A stretch of 64,000 nt of DNA from Pseudomonas sp. 8O (GCF_902506495.1 NZ_LR733264.1:496001-560000), one strand, 5' to 3'; numbered from the stretch's first letter, positions 17,797 to 26,797 are shown. The notes: generated from the sequence alone by a model not told the origin. Translations and numbers: made by a program.

Positions 17797-18683
17797 ACGC
17801 TCACCGCGAGATGCAGGTGTTTCTCGTCGTGGCCCAGGCGGGCAGCCTGGCGGCTGCTGCTCGGCAGTTGCAGCTGTCGCAGGCCACGGTGATGCGGACC
17901 GTGGCAGCGCTGGAGAGCCGTCTGGACAGCACCCTGCTGCTGCGCGGGCCACGCGGTGTGAGCCTGAGCCCGGCGGGTGCGGCTTTCGCCGATAGCTGCC
18001 AGCGCATCCTGCTGCGGGTGGAGGAGGCCGAACGTTCCGTGACGGGCCTGCATGCCAACCCCGTCGGACAACTGACCCTGGCCCTGCCGCTATTGATGAC
18101 GCATCAGGTGCTGACCCCCATCGCGGTCGACTACCTGGCGGAATTTCCCGAGGTGAGCCTGACCACCCTGGCGCGCGAAGAGTCGCCCAGGTTGCTGGAG
18201 GATGGCATCGATCTGGCCGTGGTGGTCGGCCATCTGCCCAGTTCGTCCGGTTTCGCCGTGCCGTTGGGATGGGCGCGACCGCTAGTATGTGCGGCACCTG
18301 CGTATCTGCAGCGCTGGGGCTGGCCCGCCAACCCGCAGGCTTTGCATGCGCACCGCACCATCGCTCGTTCTTCGACCGGCCATGCGGGGGAATGGCGCTT
18401 TGTGAACGGCGCGGTGAAGCTCGCGCCACGGTTGACCTGCAGCACGCCGCAGGCCGCGATCCGCGCTGCGCTCGCCGGTTTTGGCCTGACCCGCTGCCTG
18501 AGCTACGAGGCCTATCAGGAGTTGCAGAGTGGGCAGTTGCAGGCGGTGCTGGAAAACTTTGCCGCAGCGCCCGTGCCGGTGCAGCTGTACTACCGCGAAG
18601 GGCGCCGGGCTGCAGCGCGGGTACGCAGCTTCCTCGACTTCGCCGTGCCACGTCTGCGCGTCCATCCGGCGTTTCAGGCCTGA
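17793..18683 (+). CDS. LysR family transcriptional regulator (second of an overlapping pair)
   Basis: A 296-residue LysR protein with the HTH at about residues 3-62 (VVAQAGSLAAAARQLQLSQA, RGPRGVSLSPAG) and a substrate-binding domain (VGQLTLALPLLMTHQVLTPI, LEDGIDLAVVVGHLP). It is clearly paralogous to the preceding regulator, sharing the overall scaffold, but is diverged. It starts on ATG 17793, four bases before the upstream stop. Translationally coupled tandem LysR genes are uncommon and suggest an ancient local duplication. Confidence 0.92.
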   Translation: MNAHREMQVFLVVAQAGSLAAAARQLQLSQATVMRTVAALESRLDSTLLLRGPRGVSLSPAGAAFADSCQRILLRVEEAERSVTGLHANPVGQLTLALPLLMTHQVLTPIAVDYLAEFPEVSLTTLAREESPRLLEDGIDLAVVVGHLPSSSGFAVPLGWARPLVCAAPAYLQRWGWPANPQALHAHRTIARSSTGHAGEWRFVNGAVKLAPRLTCSTPQAAIRAALAGFGLTRCLSYEAYQELQSGQLQAVLENFAAAPVPVQLYYREGRRAAARVRSFLDFAVPRLRVHPAFQA

Positions 18684-18830
18684 AATGAGGTAATTGCAGA
18701 AAGTGAAATAGTGGATTGTCCTTTGTGGTGATTCTTATCGGGACTGGATGAGGCGAACATGGCCCCATCGTCGCGAAGGCCAGTCGTCTCGCGGTGACCT
18801 TATCCAATCACGCTCGAAGGAGTCATCGCC

Positions 18831-19457
18831 ATGTCCCGTCCCGCCATCAAGCTCTACAACTTTCCTCGCTCCGGCCACGCCCACCGCGCCGAGCTGATGC
18901 TGTCGCTGCTGCAATTGCCCACCGAGCTGATCTTCGTCGATCTGGCCAAGGGCGAGCACAAGACGCCGGAGTTCCTGGCCATCAACCCCTTCGGCCAGGT
19001 ACCGGCGATTGATGACGGCGGCACCATCATCAGCGATTCCAACTCCATCCTCGTCTACCTGGCCAAGCGCTACGGTAATGATGACTGGCTGCCGCAGGAG
19101 CCCGCCGCCGCCGCTCGCGTACAGCGCTGGTTGTCCGTGGCCGCTGGGCCGGTGGCTTTCGGCCCTGCCGCCGCGCGCCTGGTTACCGTATTCGGCTACT
19201 CGTTCAACACCGAAGAAGTGATCAACCGCGCTCATGCGCTGTTCACCGTGATGGAAGGCGAGTTGGGCGAAACCCCGTTTCTAACCGGTGACAAGCCGAG
19301 CATCGCCGACGTCGCCAACTACTCCTACATCGCTCATGCGCCGGAGGGCAACGTCTCGCTGGAGCCCTACCCGAACATCCGCGCCTGGCTGGCCCGCATC
19401 GAGGCGCTGCCAGGTTTCGTGCCGATGCCGCGTACAGCCGCCGGTCTGCAAGCCTGA
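18831..19457 (+). CDS. Glutathione S-transferase family protein
   Basis: A 208-residue GST. The thioredoxin-like N-domain ([31 protein letters not shown] with the conserved cis-Pro; [16 protein letters not shown]) is followed by the helical C-domain with the N-capping motif ([15 protein letters not shown]). The active-site position is in SGHAHRAE, where Ser10 would be the candidate catalytic residue. It conjugates or reduces electrophilic compounds in the cytosol. AAGGAG lies about nine bases upstream. The PNPOx-FNR-ferredoxin fusion starts 51 bases downstream, so the two are probably cotranscribed as a detoxification unit. Confidence 0.92.
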   Translation: MSRPAIKLYNFPRSGHAHRAELMLSLLQLPTELIFVDLAKGEHKTPEFLAINPFGQVPAIDDGGTIISDSNSILVYLAKRYGNDDWLPQEPAAAARVQRWLSVAAGPVAFGPAAARLVTVFGYSFNTEEVINRAHALFTVMEGELGETPFLTGDKPSIADVANYSYIAHAPEGNVSLEPYPNIRAWLARIEALPGFVPMPRTAAGLQA

Positions 19458-19508
19458 TACACAGCCGCTGCCGGGTACCCCGGCAGCACCTCTGAAGGAG
19501 GGCGCAGC

Positions 19509-21554
19509 ATGCAACAGCTCCCCAGCCATCGGCACTCGCCCTGGCATGCCGGTGAAAAGCAACTGCAGGAAAAGGTCGGCGTCGGCGAACGCATGGAAGT
19601 GCTCGGACAGAAGGTGATCCGCGACTACATGCCGGATCAGCATCGTGAGTTCTACCAGCAGCTGCCGTTCATGATCGCCGCTTCGGTGGATGGCAGCGGC
19701 CAGCCCTGGGCCACTTTGATCGAAGGCGAAGAAGGGTTCGTCACCTCGCCCGATCCCCGTCACCTGTCGTTCGACCTCGCCGCCATGGCGCTCGACCCGC
19801 TCGATCCGGCCACGCCCGGTCTGGGCAGCGGCGAGGCCATCGGCCTGCTTGGCATCGAGCTGCATTCGCGGCGGCGCAATCGCATCAACGGGCATATTCA
19901 TCAGGCGTCGGCACAGCGTCTGGACATCACCGTGGAGCATTCCTTCGGCAACTGCCCGCAGTACATCCAGCTGCGTCATTACCGCCGCGTACCCGAGCGG
20001 GGCGTCGAACGCCTGGAGGCGACCGAACTGGATGCGCGCACTGCCGAGATGATCCGTAGCGCCGACACCTTCTTCGTCGCCAGTTACGTCGAGCATGCCG
20101 ATGGCCGCCGCTCGGTGGATGTCTCGCACCGGGGCGGGCGCGCCGGCTTCGTGCGGGTAGAGGGCAATCGCCTGACCATCCCCGACTACGCCGGCAACCT
20201 GTTCTTCAACACCTTGGGCAACCTTAGCGTCAATCCGCGCGCTGGCCTGCTGTTCGTCGACTTCGCCACGGGCGACGTTCTGCAACTGGGCGGACGCGCC
20301 GAAATACTCCTCGACAGTCCGCTGATAAACGTCTTCGAGGGGGCCGAACGGCTATGGACACTCGACGTCGAGCAGGTGGTACTGCGCCCGGCGGCGGCCT
20401 CGCTACGTTGGGCCTTCGAGGAATATGCACCGACCAGCCTGATGACCGGCACCTGGGCGGAAACGGAGGTGCGCCTGCGCGAACGCGAGCAGCGCAATCA
20501 GTGGCAGCGCTGGCGCGTGCAGCGCCAGCAGCAGGAGAGCACCGATATCCGCTCGTTCGTGCTGGCGCCGGAGCAGGGCGCTGCACCGCGCTTCGCCGCC
20601 GGTCAGCACCTGCCGATTCGCATCACCACCGCCACGGGCGACACCCTGCTGCGCACCTACAGCCTTTCCAGCGCGCCGTCGGATGGCCAACTGCGTATCA
20701 GCGTCAAGGCGCAGGGCCTGGTCTCGCGGCACCTGCACGAGCAGATCCAGGTTGGCGATGTGCTGGAAGTACGTCCGCCGCTGGGCAGCTTCACCCTTAA
20801 TAGCGACACCAACCGGCCGCTGGTACTGATCGGTGCCGGTGTCGGCATCACGCCGTTGCTGTCGATGCTGCGCGAGCAGGTGGCGCTGAGGCAGGGCAAG
20901 CGCATCCACTTCTTCCAGGGCGCACGGAGGCTCGCTGACCTGCCGTTCCAGGCCGAGCTGCGTGAGCTGGTGCAACGTGCCGATGGCCTGCTGCACGTTC
21001 ACCGTGCAGTCAGTGCGCCGGAGCAGGACGCAGTACTCGGGCGCGACTACGAGCAGCACGGGCGCATCGAGCTGGCGCAGATCAAGGCGGCACTGTCGTT
21101 CGACGATTACGACTTCTACCTGTGCGGCCCGGCCGCCTTTACCCAGGCGATTTACGACGGCCTGCGCGATCTGAACGTTGCCGACGCGCGCATCCATGCC
21201 GAGGCGTTCGGCCCCTCGACGCTGACGCGTCGCACGGATGGGCAGGTGACGACCTTCATGCAGCCGCCAGCGGCAACCGAGCCAGTGCCGGTGTATTTCA
21301 CCACCTCGAGCAAGGAAGCGCGTTGGACGCCGGATAGTGGCAGCCTGCTGGAACTGGCGGAAAGTCGTGGCCTGACCCCCGAATTCAGCTGCCGTGGCGG
21401 TTCCTGCGGCACCTGCAAGACGCGCCTGGTCAGCGGCCAGGTGCATTACCCGAACCCGCCAGCCGAGCTGCCGGAAGGCGATAGTGTGCTGATCTGCTGC
21501 GCGGTGCCGGCACAGGGTGAGGATGGCGTGCAACCCCTCGTGCTCGATCTGTGA
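19509..21554 (+). CDS. PNPOx-like / ferredoxin-NADP reductase / [2Fe-2S] ferredoxin fusion oxidoreductase
   Basis: A 681-residue three-part flavo-iron-sulfur protein. Residues 1 to about 320 are a pyridoxamine-phosphate-oxidase-like FMN domain (FYQQLPFMIAASVDGSGQPW; GNLFFNTLGNLSVNPRAGLL). Residues about 335-560 are a ferredoxin-reductase-type FAD/NAD(P)H domain (LRTYSLSSAP; LIGAGVGITPLLSML; FYLCGPAAF). Residues about 590-681 are a plant-type [2Fe-2S] ferredoxin with Cys628, 633 and 636 plus Cys663 or 664. Electrons would run from NAD(P)H via FAD and Fe-S to a substrate near the FMN-like domain; the substrate is unknown. Pairing with a GST suggests detoxification of electrophiles or nitro compounds, which is inference. 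Confidence 0.9.
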   Translation: MQQLPSHRHSPWHAGEKQLQEKVGVGERMEVLGQKVIRDYMPDQHREFYQQLPFMIAASVDGSGQPWATLIEGEEGFVTSPDPRHLSFDLAAMALDPLDPATPGLGSGEAIGLLGIELHSRRRNRINGHIHQASAQRLDITVEHSFGNCPQYIQLRHYRRVPERGVERLEATELDARTAEMIRSADTFFVASYVEHADGRRSVDVSHRGGRAGFVRVEGNRLTIPDYAGNLFFNTLGNLSVNPRAGLLFVDFATGDVLQLGGRAEILLDSPLINVFEGAERLWTLDVEQVVLRPAAASLRWAFEEYAPTSLMTGTWAETEVRLREREQRNQWQRWRVQRQQQESTDIRSFVLAPEQGAAPRFAAGQHLPIRITTATGDTLLRTYSLSSAPSDGQLRISVKAQGLVSRHLHEQIQVGDVLEVRPPLGSFTLNSDTNRPLVLIGAGVGITPLLSMLREQVALRQGKRIHFFQGARRLADLPFQAELRELVQRADGLLHVHRAVSAPEQDAVLGRDYEQHGRIELAQIKAALSFDDYDFYLCGPAAFTQAIYDGLRDLNVADARIHAEAFGPSTLTRRTDGQVTTFMQPPAATEPVPVYFTTSSKEARWTPDSGSLLELAESRGLTPEFSCRGGSCGTCKTRLVSGQVHYPNPPAELPEGDSVLICCAVPAQGEDGVQPLVLDL

Positions 21555-21865
21555 GAGGGCCGAGTCGATGAGCATTCGATCTGAACGTCGTGATATCTGG
21601 CCAGATCTTGAAACAGGCGATGCGCGCGGCTCGCCAGGAAGTCATGAGCACTGCGAAATGGAGGTCGGCTATCTGGCATCGCAGTTGTTACTGCCGCGCG
21701 AGTTGCCCAGGTATGCCCCTGGCCGCTCGAGGTTCTGGCTGCATATGGTGCGGTGCCTGCGCTATTGGCCGTCGAGGGATTGTCGGGGCTTGCGGGTTGC
21801 TGGCGGGGATGCTTCGGTGGCTCGGTTGGGGGCGCAGTGTGCGCTGGGCTGAGTGCTCGTCTGAA

Positions 21866-21897
21866 GCTGTTGCCGTTTCGCTCGAAACGGCAACAGC
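21866..21897. repeat. 14-bp perfect hairpin, possible terminator
   Basis: GCTGTTGCCGTTTC and its reverse complement flank a four-base loop. It lies just beyond the stop of the 57-codon gene on the minus strand. There is no T run on either strand, so factor-independent termination is doubtful. The stretch from 21555 to 21865 before it holds no convincing gene. Confidence 0.6.
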
Positions 21898-21903
21898 CTC
21901 TGC

Positions 21904-22077
21904 TTAGCCTTGCAGCTGCGCGCTTTCCAGCGTTTTGCGGTAGGCATCGGCTTCGTCCTGCGACGGGAAGATACCCACCAGCTCTCCATTCTGAATCACA
22001 TCCCAGACCACCATCCCCATGGCACGGGCTTCACGGGAAAGATGTTCGTTGTCACGCTCATGCACGATCACGTTCAT
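21904..22077 (-). CDS. Small conserved-looking hypothetical protein (57 residues)
   Basis: A 57-codon gene running from ATG 22077 to TAA 21904. GAGGAG lies about six bases upstream, a strong ribosome-binding site. The product is charged and compact: it starts MNVIVHERDNEHLSREARAM, continues VVWDVIQNGELVGIFPS and ends in a helix DEADAYRKTLESAQLQG. The pattern of a short strand-turn-strand followed by QDEADAY-type helix resembles small DUF2188-like stress proteins, but I cannot confirm a family. Coding is supported by the ribosome-binding site, GC-rich third positions and absence of a competing frame. Confidence 0.72.
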   Translation of the reverse strand: MNVIVHERDNEHLSREARAMGMVVWDVIQNGELVGIFPSQDEADAYRKTLESAQLQG

Positions 22078-22290
22078 GCTTGTCTCCTCGAAATACGAAT
22101 GCGGCGATATGTCGCAGTTCGTTTATACGCCTCGTTAGCAAGCTAATTAAACCGGGGATTTGGCAAAGGACTGTTGCATCTGCGCAACGAGCGAAACGGC
22201 GTTTCGGTTGTCCGCGGGTTCGGCACCACGTGCCAAGCAGCGGCGAGGTCGCCGCCCAGAGACTGTCGAATCACGAGATCGGTGGGGGGA

Positions 22291-23526
22291 TTAGCGCGCT
22301 GCGCGCCGCGCCATCCGACGCCGATATTGGCGAGTGCGGAAGAGGTCTTTCACCTGCTGCGTCACCAGCGCCCACAAGGGGGATACGCCGGGCTGGGAGT
22401 CCCGGCCTTGGCTGAGCTGGTGCAGCTGATACTTCACCACTGCCATGTTCGCCAGCGAGGCCAGCACCTTGTTGTTCCAGGTAATCGGCGGCAGCTGGGG
22501 AGCGCTGCCGAGGCCGAGCTGCCAGTCACGCGGCAGGTTCGGGTCGATGGCCAGGGCTGTGCCGATGCCGACCATCTCGATACCGCTGTCCACCACTTCC
22601 TGTGCAACGGGGGCACGGCGGATACCGCCAGTGACCATGATCGGCATGTTCGCCACTGCACGAATCTCACGGGCGAACTCCAGGAAGTAGGCTTCGCGCG
22701 CCAGGGTGCGGCCATCACGGGCCTGGCCCTGCATGGCCGGCACCTCGTAACTGCCGCCGGACAGCTCGACCAGATCCACATTCAGTCCATTAAGTAGGCG
22801 CACCACCTGCTGCGCGTCCTCGGCGCTGAAACCGCCGCGCTGGAAGTCCGCCGAGTTGAGCTTGACCGCCACGGCGAAGCCCGGCGACACCACGGTGCGC
22901 ACCTCCTTGACGATCTCCAGCAGCAGGCGCGCGCGGTTTTGCAGCGAGCCGCCCCATTGGTCGTTGCGCTGGTTGGTCAGTGGCGACAGGAACTGGCTGA
23001 GCAGGTAGCCGTGCGCCGCATGGATTTGCACGCCCGTGAAGCCGGCCTGCTCGCCCAATTGTGCGGTGCGGGTGAAGCGCTCGATCACGTCCTGAATCAC
23101 CGCCGGGGGCATTTCCTGCGGTGTGGCGAAACGCTTGGACAGGTTGCCCAGCTCCAGCGCTACGGCCGAAGGCGCCCAGGTTGGCTGGCCCAGGTTGGAC
23201 TGCATCTGCCGGCCGGGATGATTGATCTGCAACCAGAATTGCGCCCCTTTGGCGCGGCCGATACGGGCCCAGCGTTCGAATCGCGCCAGCTGTTCGTCGT
23301 CTTCCAGCACCACGCCACCTGGCCCGGTCATGGCGCGGCTGTCGACCATCACGTTACCGGAGATGAGCAGGCCGGTGCCGCCCTCGGCCCAGGCCTGATA
23401 GAGGCGCATCAGGTGCTCGGACGGTGCGTGGTTGGCGTCTGCCATGTTCTCTTCCATCGCCGCTTTGGCGATGCGGTTGGGCAGGGTCGAACCATTGGGC
23501 AGGACAAGGGGATCGAACAGGGTCAT
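22291..23526 (-). CDS. NADH:flavin oxidoreductase (Old Yellow Enzyme family)
   Basis: A 411-residue FMN-dependent TIM-barrel oxidoreductase that reduces activated C=C bonds or nitro groups using NAD(P)H. Landmarks are the N-terminal NRIAKAAMEENMAD, the substrate-binding HAAHGYLLSQFLSP (His-x-x-His), LKLNSADFQ-like AVKLNSADF and the phosphate-binding MVTGGIRRAP and IGTALAIDP. The start is ATG 23526 with GAGGAA upstream; the longer frame to 23574 runs into the promoter. The promoter has the stretched 19-base spacer and palindrome of a MerR-controlled gene, and a MerR gene lies just upstream, so induction by electrophiles or metals is likely. Confidence 0.93.
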   Translation of the reverse strand: MTLFDPLVLPNGSTLPNRIAKAAMEENMADANHAPSEHLMRLYQAWAEGGTGLLISGNVMVDSRAMTGPGGVVLEDDEQLARFERWARIGRAKGAQFWLQINHPGRQMQSNLGQPTWAPSAVALELGNLSKRFATPQEMPPAVIQDVIERFTRTAQLGEQAGFTGVQIHAAHGYLLSQFLSPLTNQRNDQWGGSLQNRARLLLEIVKEVRTVVSPGFAVAVKLNSADFQRGGFSAEDAQQVVRLLNGLNVDLVELSGGSYEVPAMQGQARDGRTLAREAYFLEFAREIRAVANMPIMVTGGIRRAPVAQEVVDSGIEMVGIGTALAIDPNLPRDWQLGLGSAPQLPPITWNNKVLASLANMAVVKYQLHQLSQGRDSQPGVSPLWALVTQQVKDLFRTRQYRRRMARRAAR

Positions 23527-23554
23527 GGGCGCTTCCTCGGTTGAGCCAGCGCTG

Positions 23555-23585
23555 ACCTTAACTTTAAAGTTCACTTTAATGTCAA
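23555..23585 (-). promoter_or_regulatory. MerR-type promoter and operator of the OYE gene
   Basis: On the minus strand, TTGACA (23585-23580) and TAAGGT (23560-23555) are separated by 19 bases, the overlong spacer typical of MerR-family activation. The perfect palindrome AACTTTAAAGTT (23560-23571) overlaps the spacer. The core TTAACTTTAA recurs upstream of the neighbouring merR gene. Confidence 0.75.
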
Positions 23586-23634
23586 TGGGTTTCGCACGCG
23601 ACGTCGAAGCGTTGCCGCGCCGCCAACGTTTTTC

Positions 23635-23699
23635 GTAGGAGCCGGCTTGCCGGCGATGCTTTGTGCTTTCAAGCAGATCGCCGGCAAGCCGGCTCCTAC
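23635..23699. repeat. Perfect 23-bp inverted repeat (REP-like)
   Basis: Arms 23635-23657 and 23677-23699 are perfect reverse complements (starting GTAGGAGCCGGCTTGCCGG), with a 19-base loop. It lies between the merR stop and the OYE promoter, so it may end merR transcription or protect the mRNA 3' end. Confidence 0.85.
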
Positions 23700-23718
23700 A
23701 GATGTAGCGAGCACTCGC

Positions 23719-24156
23719 TTATTTCTTCGCGCGCTTGGGCGTCTCGCTCGGCTCGCTCAGGTTCATCTTCGACAGCACCCGCTTGGCGTTGCTGGCGCAG
23801 TCGATATCATCGGGTTTGCTTTCGATCTCGTCGATCAGCGCCAGCAGGTGCGTCTTGCTCTGTGCCAGACGCTGCTCCAGCGCTTCGATGTCCTTCACTT
23901 TTGCCTGCAGGGTATCGAGCAGCTTGCCGTGTTCCCACTGCGACAGATCCTGCGGCAGCAGGGTGCGCAACTCGTCCAGGCTGAAGCCGGCCTGCTGTGC
24001 GGTGGTGATCAGGTTGAGCACCAGCACGGCCTGTTCCGGGTAACTGCGATAGCCGTTGGCTTGGCGCTCCACCAGCTTGAGCAGGCCGATGCTTTCGTAG
24101 AAGCGAATGCGCGAGGCCGCAAGGCCTGTGCGTTGCGCCAGTTCGCCGATCTTCAT
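23719..24156 (-). CDS. MerR family transcriptional regulator
   Basis: A 145-residue MerR regulator. The N-terminal winged helix starts MKIGELAQRTGLAASRIRFYE and continues IGLLKLVERQANGYRSYPEQ. A long coiled-coil dimerisation helix follows (about 85-120, DTLQAKVKDIEALEQRLAQS). The C-terminus has a single Cys (DIDCAS), so the paired-cysteine metal site of CueR or ZntR is absent and the signal is probably an organic electrophile or redox cue. The start is ATG 24156; the frame extends upstream, but only this start gives the canonical MKIGELA. It is upstream of and codirectional with the OYE gene it probably controls. Confidence 0.93.
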   Translation of the reverse strand: MKIGELAQRTGLAASRIRFYESIGLLKLVERQANGYRSYPEQAVLVLNLITTAQQAGFSLDELRTLLPQDLSQWEHGKLLDTLQAKVKDIEALEQRLAQSKTHLLALIDEIESKPDDIDCASNAKRVLSKMNLSEPSETPKRAKK

Positions 24157-24193
24157 TTGGGTAATATCACCGTGGCAGGAGTGTGGTGAGCTC

Positions 24194-24211
24194 AAGGTTA
24201 ACTTTAACCTT
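24194..24211. promoter_or_regulatory. Palindrome upstream of merR, probable autoregulatory operator
   Basis: AAGGTTAACTTTAACCTT is a perfect 8-base dyad around a CT centre. It shares the decamer TTAACTTTAA with the spacer of the OYE promoter about 640 bases away. Its position 38 bases before the merR start fits autoregulation; it could also act on the divergent binding-protein gene. Confidence 0.65.
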
Positions 24212-24314
24212 CGGCTCTGGCCATGAGGCTGCAACACTGGCAGAGCGTCTATGCTTGCCGAGCCCCCTGATCAGAGCCGCTCTTGAACCGCATCCTCTCC
24301 AGCAGGTACAGCCC

Positions 24315-25064
24315 GTGAAGCACTCGATACTCATCGCCGCGCTGCTCTGCCTGCTGATGGGGGCGCTTGCCAAGGCCGAGACGTATCAGCTCGTCACCGA
24401 GGAATGGGCGCCCTACAACTACCGGGAGAACGAGCACATCACCGGCATGGCCACGGAAGTGGTGCGGGCCATCATGGCGCTGACCGGCGACGACTTCGAG
24501 ATCAGGATGAGACCCAGCATGCGTGCCTCTCGTGTACTGCAGACTCAGCCCAGAACCATCATGTATTCGATGTTTCGCACGTCAGAGCGCGAGTCCTTGT
24601 TCAAGTGGGTCGGGCCCATCGCCGAGGAGTCCATCTACCCTTACCAGTTGGCCGCTGCAGCGCAGCCGATCCACACGCTGGAGCAGTTGTTGCACACCCC
24701 ACGTATAACCACCCGGCACGCCGGACTGGTGCCAACGATGTTGGCGTCGATGGGGTTCGACAACCTCGACACGAGCGCAACGGAGAGTGAGCAGCTCTAC
24801 CGCATGCTGTTGGCCGGTCGTACCGAGGTCATCATCGGCGACACCGACGCCGGCGTGGCCTACTACAGTCGCCAGCTGGGTATCGCCCCGGGCACTCTCA
24901 GGCGAGTGCCCATCGAGCTGTATCGCTCCTCGCTGTATATCGCCTTCAGCCGCGACAGCGACGATGCGCTGGTCGCGGCCTGGGCCGCTGCTCTGGCCAA
25001 GTTGCGCAGCACGGGGGAGCTGACACGTATCCAGCGCCGCTACGAACGTCGCGACGATCAGTGA
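24315..25064 (+). CDS. Periplasmic substrate-binding protein (amino-acid ABC type)
   Basis: A 249-residue secreted protein of the bacterial extracellular solute-binding family 3. After a signal peptide (KHSILIAALLCLLMGALAKA), the mature protein begins ETYQLVTEEWAPYNYRENEH and shows GMATEVVRAIM, IMYSMFRTSERESLFKWVGP and a C-terminal helix TGELTRIQRRYERR. There is no adjacent permease or ATPase gene, so it is an orphan of the type common in pseudomonads. The start is GTG 24315; TTG 24282 is an alternative. Its 3' end overlaps the convergent SDR gene by seven bases. A paralogous orphan lies at 56315. Confidence 0.85.
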   Translation: MKHSILIAALLCLLMGALAKAETYQLVTEEWAPYNYRENEHITGMATEVVRAIMALTGDDFEIRMRPSMRASRVLQTQPRTIMYSMFRTSERESLFKWVGPIAEESIYPYQLAAAAQPIHTLEQLLHTPRITTRHAGLVPTMLASMGFDNLDTSATESEQLYRMLLAGRTEVIIGDTDAGVAYYSRQLGIAPGTLRRVPIELYRSSLYIAFSRDSDDALVAAWAAALAKLRSTGELTRIQRRYERRDDQ

Positions 25065-25831
25065 CCGGCTGAAACGCCCTGATCGATGGCCAGGTCGGCA
25101 CCGGTGATCGACCGCGCCCCAGGCTGGCAGAGGAAGAACGCCAGTTCCGCCACTTCTTCCGGCTGGATGAAACGCGCCTGATCACCCTGTGGATATTTCC
25201 CCAGCAACTCCCGGTAGTAGGCGTCCGGATCGCCATTACCGTAGTGCTCGGCCTGGAACTTGAGCATCGGTGTCTCGATATCGCCAGGCGAGACGGCGTT
25301 GCAACGCACGCCGTAAGGTGCCAGATCCAGCGCCAGTGCCTTGGTGAACATGCTCAGGCCGCCCTTGCTGGCGCTGTAGGCGGCAGCATTGGGGTTGCCC
25401 TGGCGTCCGGCGTCGCTGGAAATATTGACGATGGCGCCTCGCGTCTGGCGCAGGTGAGCAATGGCCGCAGCGCACATGAAGAAGCTGGCCTTGAGGTTGA
25501 CGTCCAATACCAGGTCGAAATCCTCCTCGCTGAAGGCTTCCACCGGCCCTTCGCGCCACACCCCTGCCGCATTGATCAATGCATCCAGTCGGCCAGCTGC
25601 TTCGATCACTGCCGTCACCACTGCATTGCAGTTGGCAGGCTTGCGAATATCCGCCGTCAGGCTGCCGACCAGGGCGTGGCGCTGGCCCAGCTCAGCCAGA
25701 CCGGTAGCGTTGGCGTCGGTGGCGAACACCGCCCAGCCACCGGCCACGAAGCGTGCCACCAGCGCACTGCCCACGCCGCCAGCCGCGCCGGTGATCAGCA
25801 CCACGGGGCTGATTTTGGGCTCGGTACTCAT
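25058..25831 (-). CDS. Short-chain dehydrogenase/reductase (SDR)
   Basis: A 257-residue NAD(P)-dependent SDR. The cofactor motif [10 protein letters not shown] is at about 14-23, the NAG-like motif is INAAGVW, and the catalytic set is Ser (NISSDAG), Tyr and Lys (YSASKGG). The C-terminus is [12 protein letters not shown]. Asp in FATDANATG after strand 2 favours NAD. It overlaps the upstream SDR by four bases (ATGA), so the two are cotranscribed. The substrate is unknown. Confidence 0.92.
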   Translation of the reverse strand: MSTEPKISPVVLITGAAGGVGSALVARFVAGGWAVFATDANATGLAELGQRHALVGSLTADIRKPANCNAVVTAVIEAAGRLDALINAAGVWREGPVEAFSEEDFDLVLDVNLKASFFMCAAAIAHLRQTRGAIVNISSDAGRQGNPNAAAYSASKGGLSMFTKALALDLAPYGVRCNAVSPGDIETPMLKFQAEHYGNGDPDAYYRELLGKYPQGDQARFIQPEEVAELAFFLCQPGARSITGADLAIDQGVSAGH

Positions 25832-26604
25832 GGGGCCTTGTCCTCGATCAGGCAGTTGCCGCCATCGACCACCAGCACCTCGCCGGTGATGTAGCTGGCT
25901 TCAGGGGAGGCGAGGAAGGCCACGGCTGATGCCACTTCCTCGGGGCGGCCGGCACGGCCTATCGGCACATAGGCCGCGGCGCGCTGTTCATGCGGCGTGC
26001 TCGAGCCCGTGGCGATCCAGCCCGGCGCCACGGTGTTGACCGTGATGCCCTGGCGTGCGACCTCCAACGCCAGGCCCATGTTCATGCCCACCATACCGGC
26101 CTTGGCGGCGCTGTAGGCCGCCTCGCCGGGATTGCCGCCACGCGTGCCGGTGGTGGAGCCGATGTTGACGATCCTCCCGTAGCTGCGCGTCTGCATGCCG
26201 GGGAGCAGGGCGCGGGTGAGCAGGAAGGCACTGGTCAGGTTGCGGGCGAGCGAGAGATTCCAGACCTCCAGGCTCATGCTGGAAAGCTCCGCGAACGGCT
26301 CGGGGCTGCCCTGCATCGCCATGCCGGCGTTGTTCACCAGGATATCGACGTGCCCCCACAGCCCTTCGGCCCAGGCGGCGAACGCCTGCACGCCGGCTTC
26401 GTCGGTAAGGTCGACTGCCCGGCCCTCGGCTGCGAAGCCTTCGGCGCGCAATTCGGCGACGCGCTCGGCGATGCGCGCACTGCTGGCGGTGACGATCAGC
26501 TTCGCCCCTGCCGCGCCCAAGCGCCTGGCGATGGCCATGCCGATGCCGTGTTCGCTGCCGGCACCGCTGATCAGTGCAACCTGGTCGTTCCAGTCCTGTT
26601 TCAT
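25828..26604 (-). CDS. Short-chain dehydrogenase/reductase (SDR)
   Basis: A 258-residue SDR with cofactor loop [25 protein letters not shown], catalytic NIGSTTG, and YSAAKAG. The C-terminus [13 protein letters not shown] is the classical end. The start is ATG 26604; the longer frame to 26691 lacks a ribosome-binding site. It is the upstream gene of a two-SDR unit, like the FabG/oxidoreductase pairs of catabolic operons. No acyl carrier protein or CoA ligase is adjacent, so the substrate is not defined. Confidence 0.92.
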   Translation of the reverse strand: MKQDWNDQVALISGAGSEHGIGMAIARRLGAAGAKLIVTASSARIAERVAELRAEGFAAEGRAVDLTDEAGVQAFAAWAEGLWGHVDILVNNAGMAMQGSPEPFAELSSMSLEVWNLSLARNLTSAFLLTRALLPGMQTRSYGRIVNIGSTTGTRGGNPGEAAYSAAKAGMVGMNMGLALEVARQGITVNTVAPGWIATGSSTPHEQRAAAYVPIGRAGRPEEVASAVAFLASPEASYITGEVLVVDGGNCLIEDKAP

Positions 26605-26762
26605 GCAAGGCTCCCATCGGGTTGTCGATGGCTGGAAACTAGAGGGAATGAGCTGATAAAGAAAGACGACAGTCATCAGGTAAATTGACAACGATCATGA
26701 TTTGGAGCTGATGCGTCAGCGCATGGCTGGACAACCGTCGCGTGGCTAGGGCGCGCGGATAT

Positions 26763-26791
26763 CGCTGCGACCGGGTTGTCCGGTCGCAGCG
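26763..26791. repeat. 12-bp hairpin downstream of the third SDR
   Basis: CGCTGCGACCGG and its reverse complement surround the loop GTTGT. It begins seven bases after the SDR stop in the direction of transcription. No T run follows, so it is a possible terminator or 3' stabiliser only. Confidence 0.6.
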
Positions 26792-26797
26792 GGGCGA

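Noticed and set aside
21568..21852. ORF of about 95 codons starting at an ATG after the oxidoreductase fusion
   Set aside because: It has only a weak ribosome-binding site, its residue composition is unlike a protein (many Arg, Ser and Gly in a random pattern), and no domain is visible.
26763..26791. Strong intrinsic terminator
   Set aside because: The hairpin is perfect but no T run follows on either strand, so it is listed only as a repeat.
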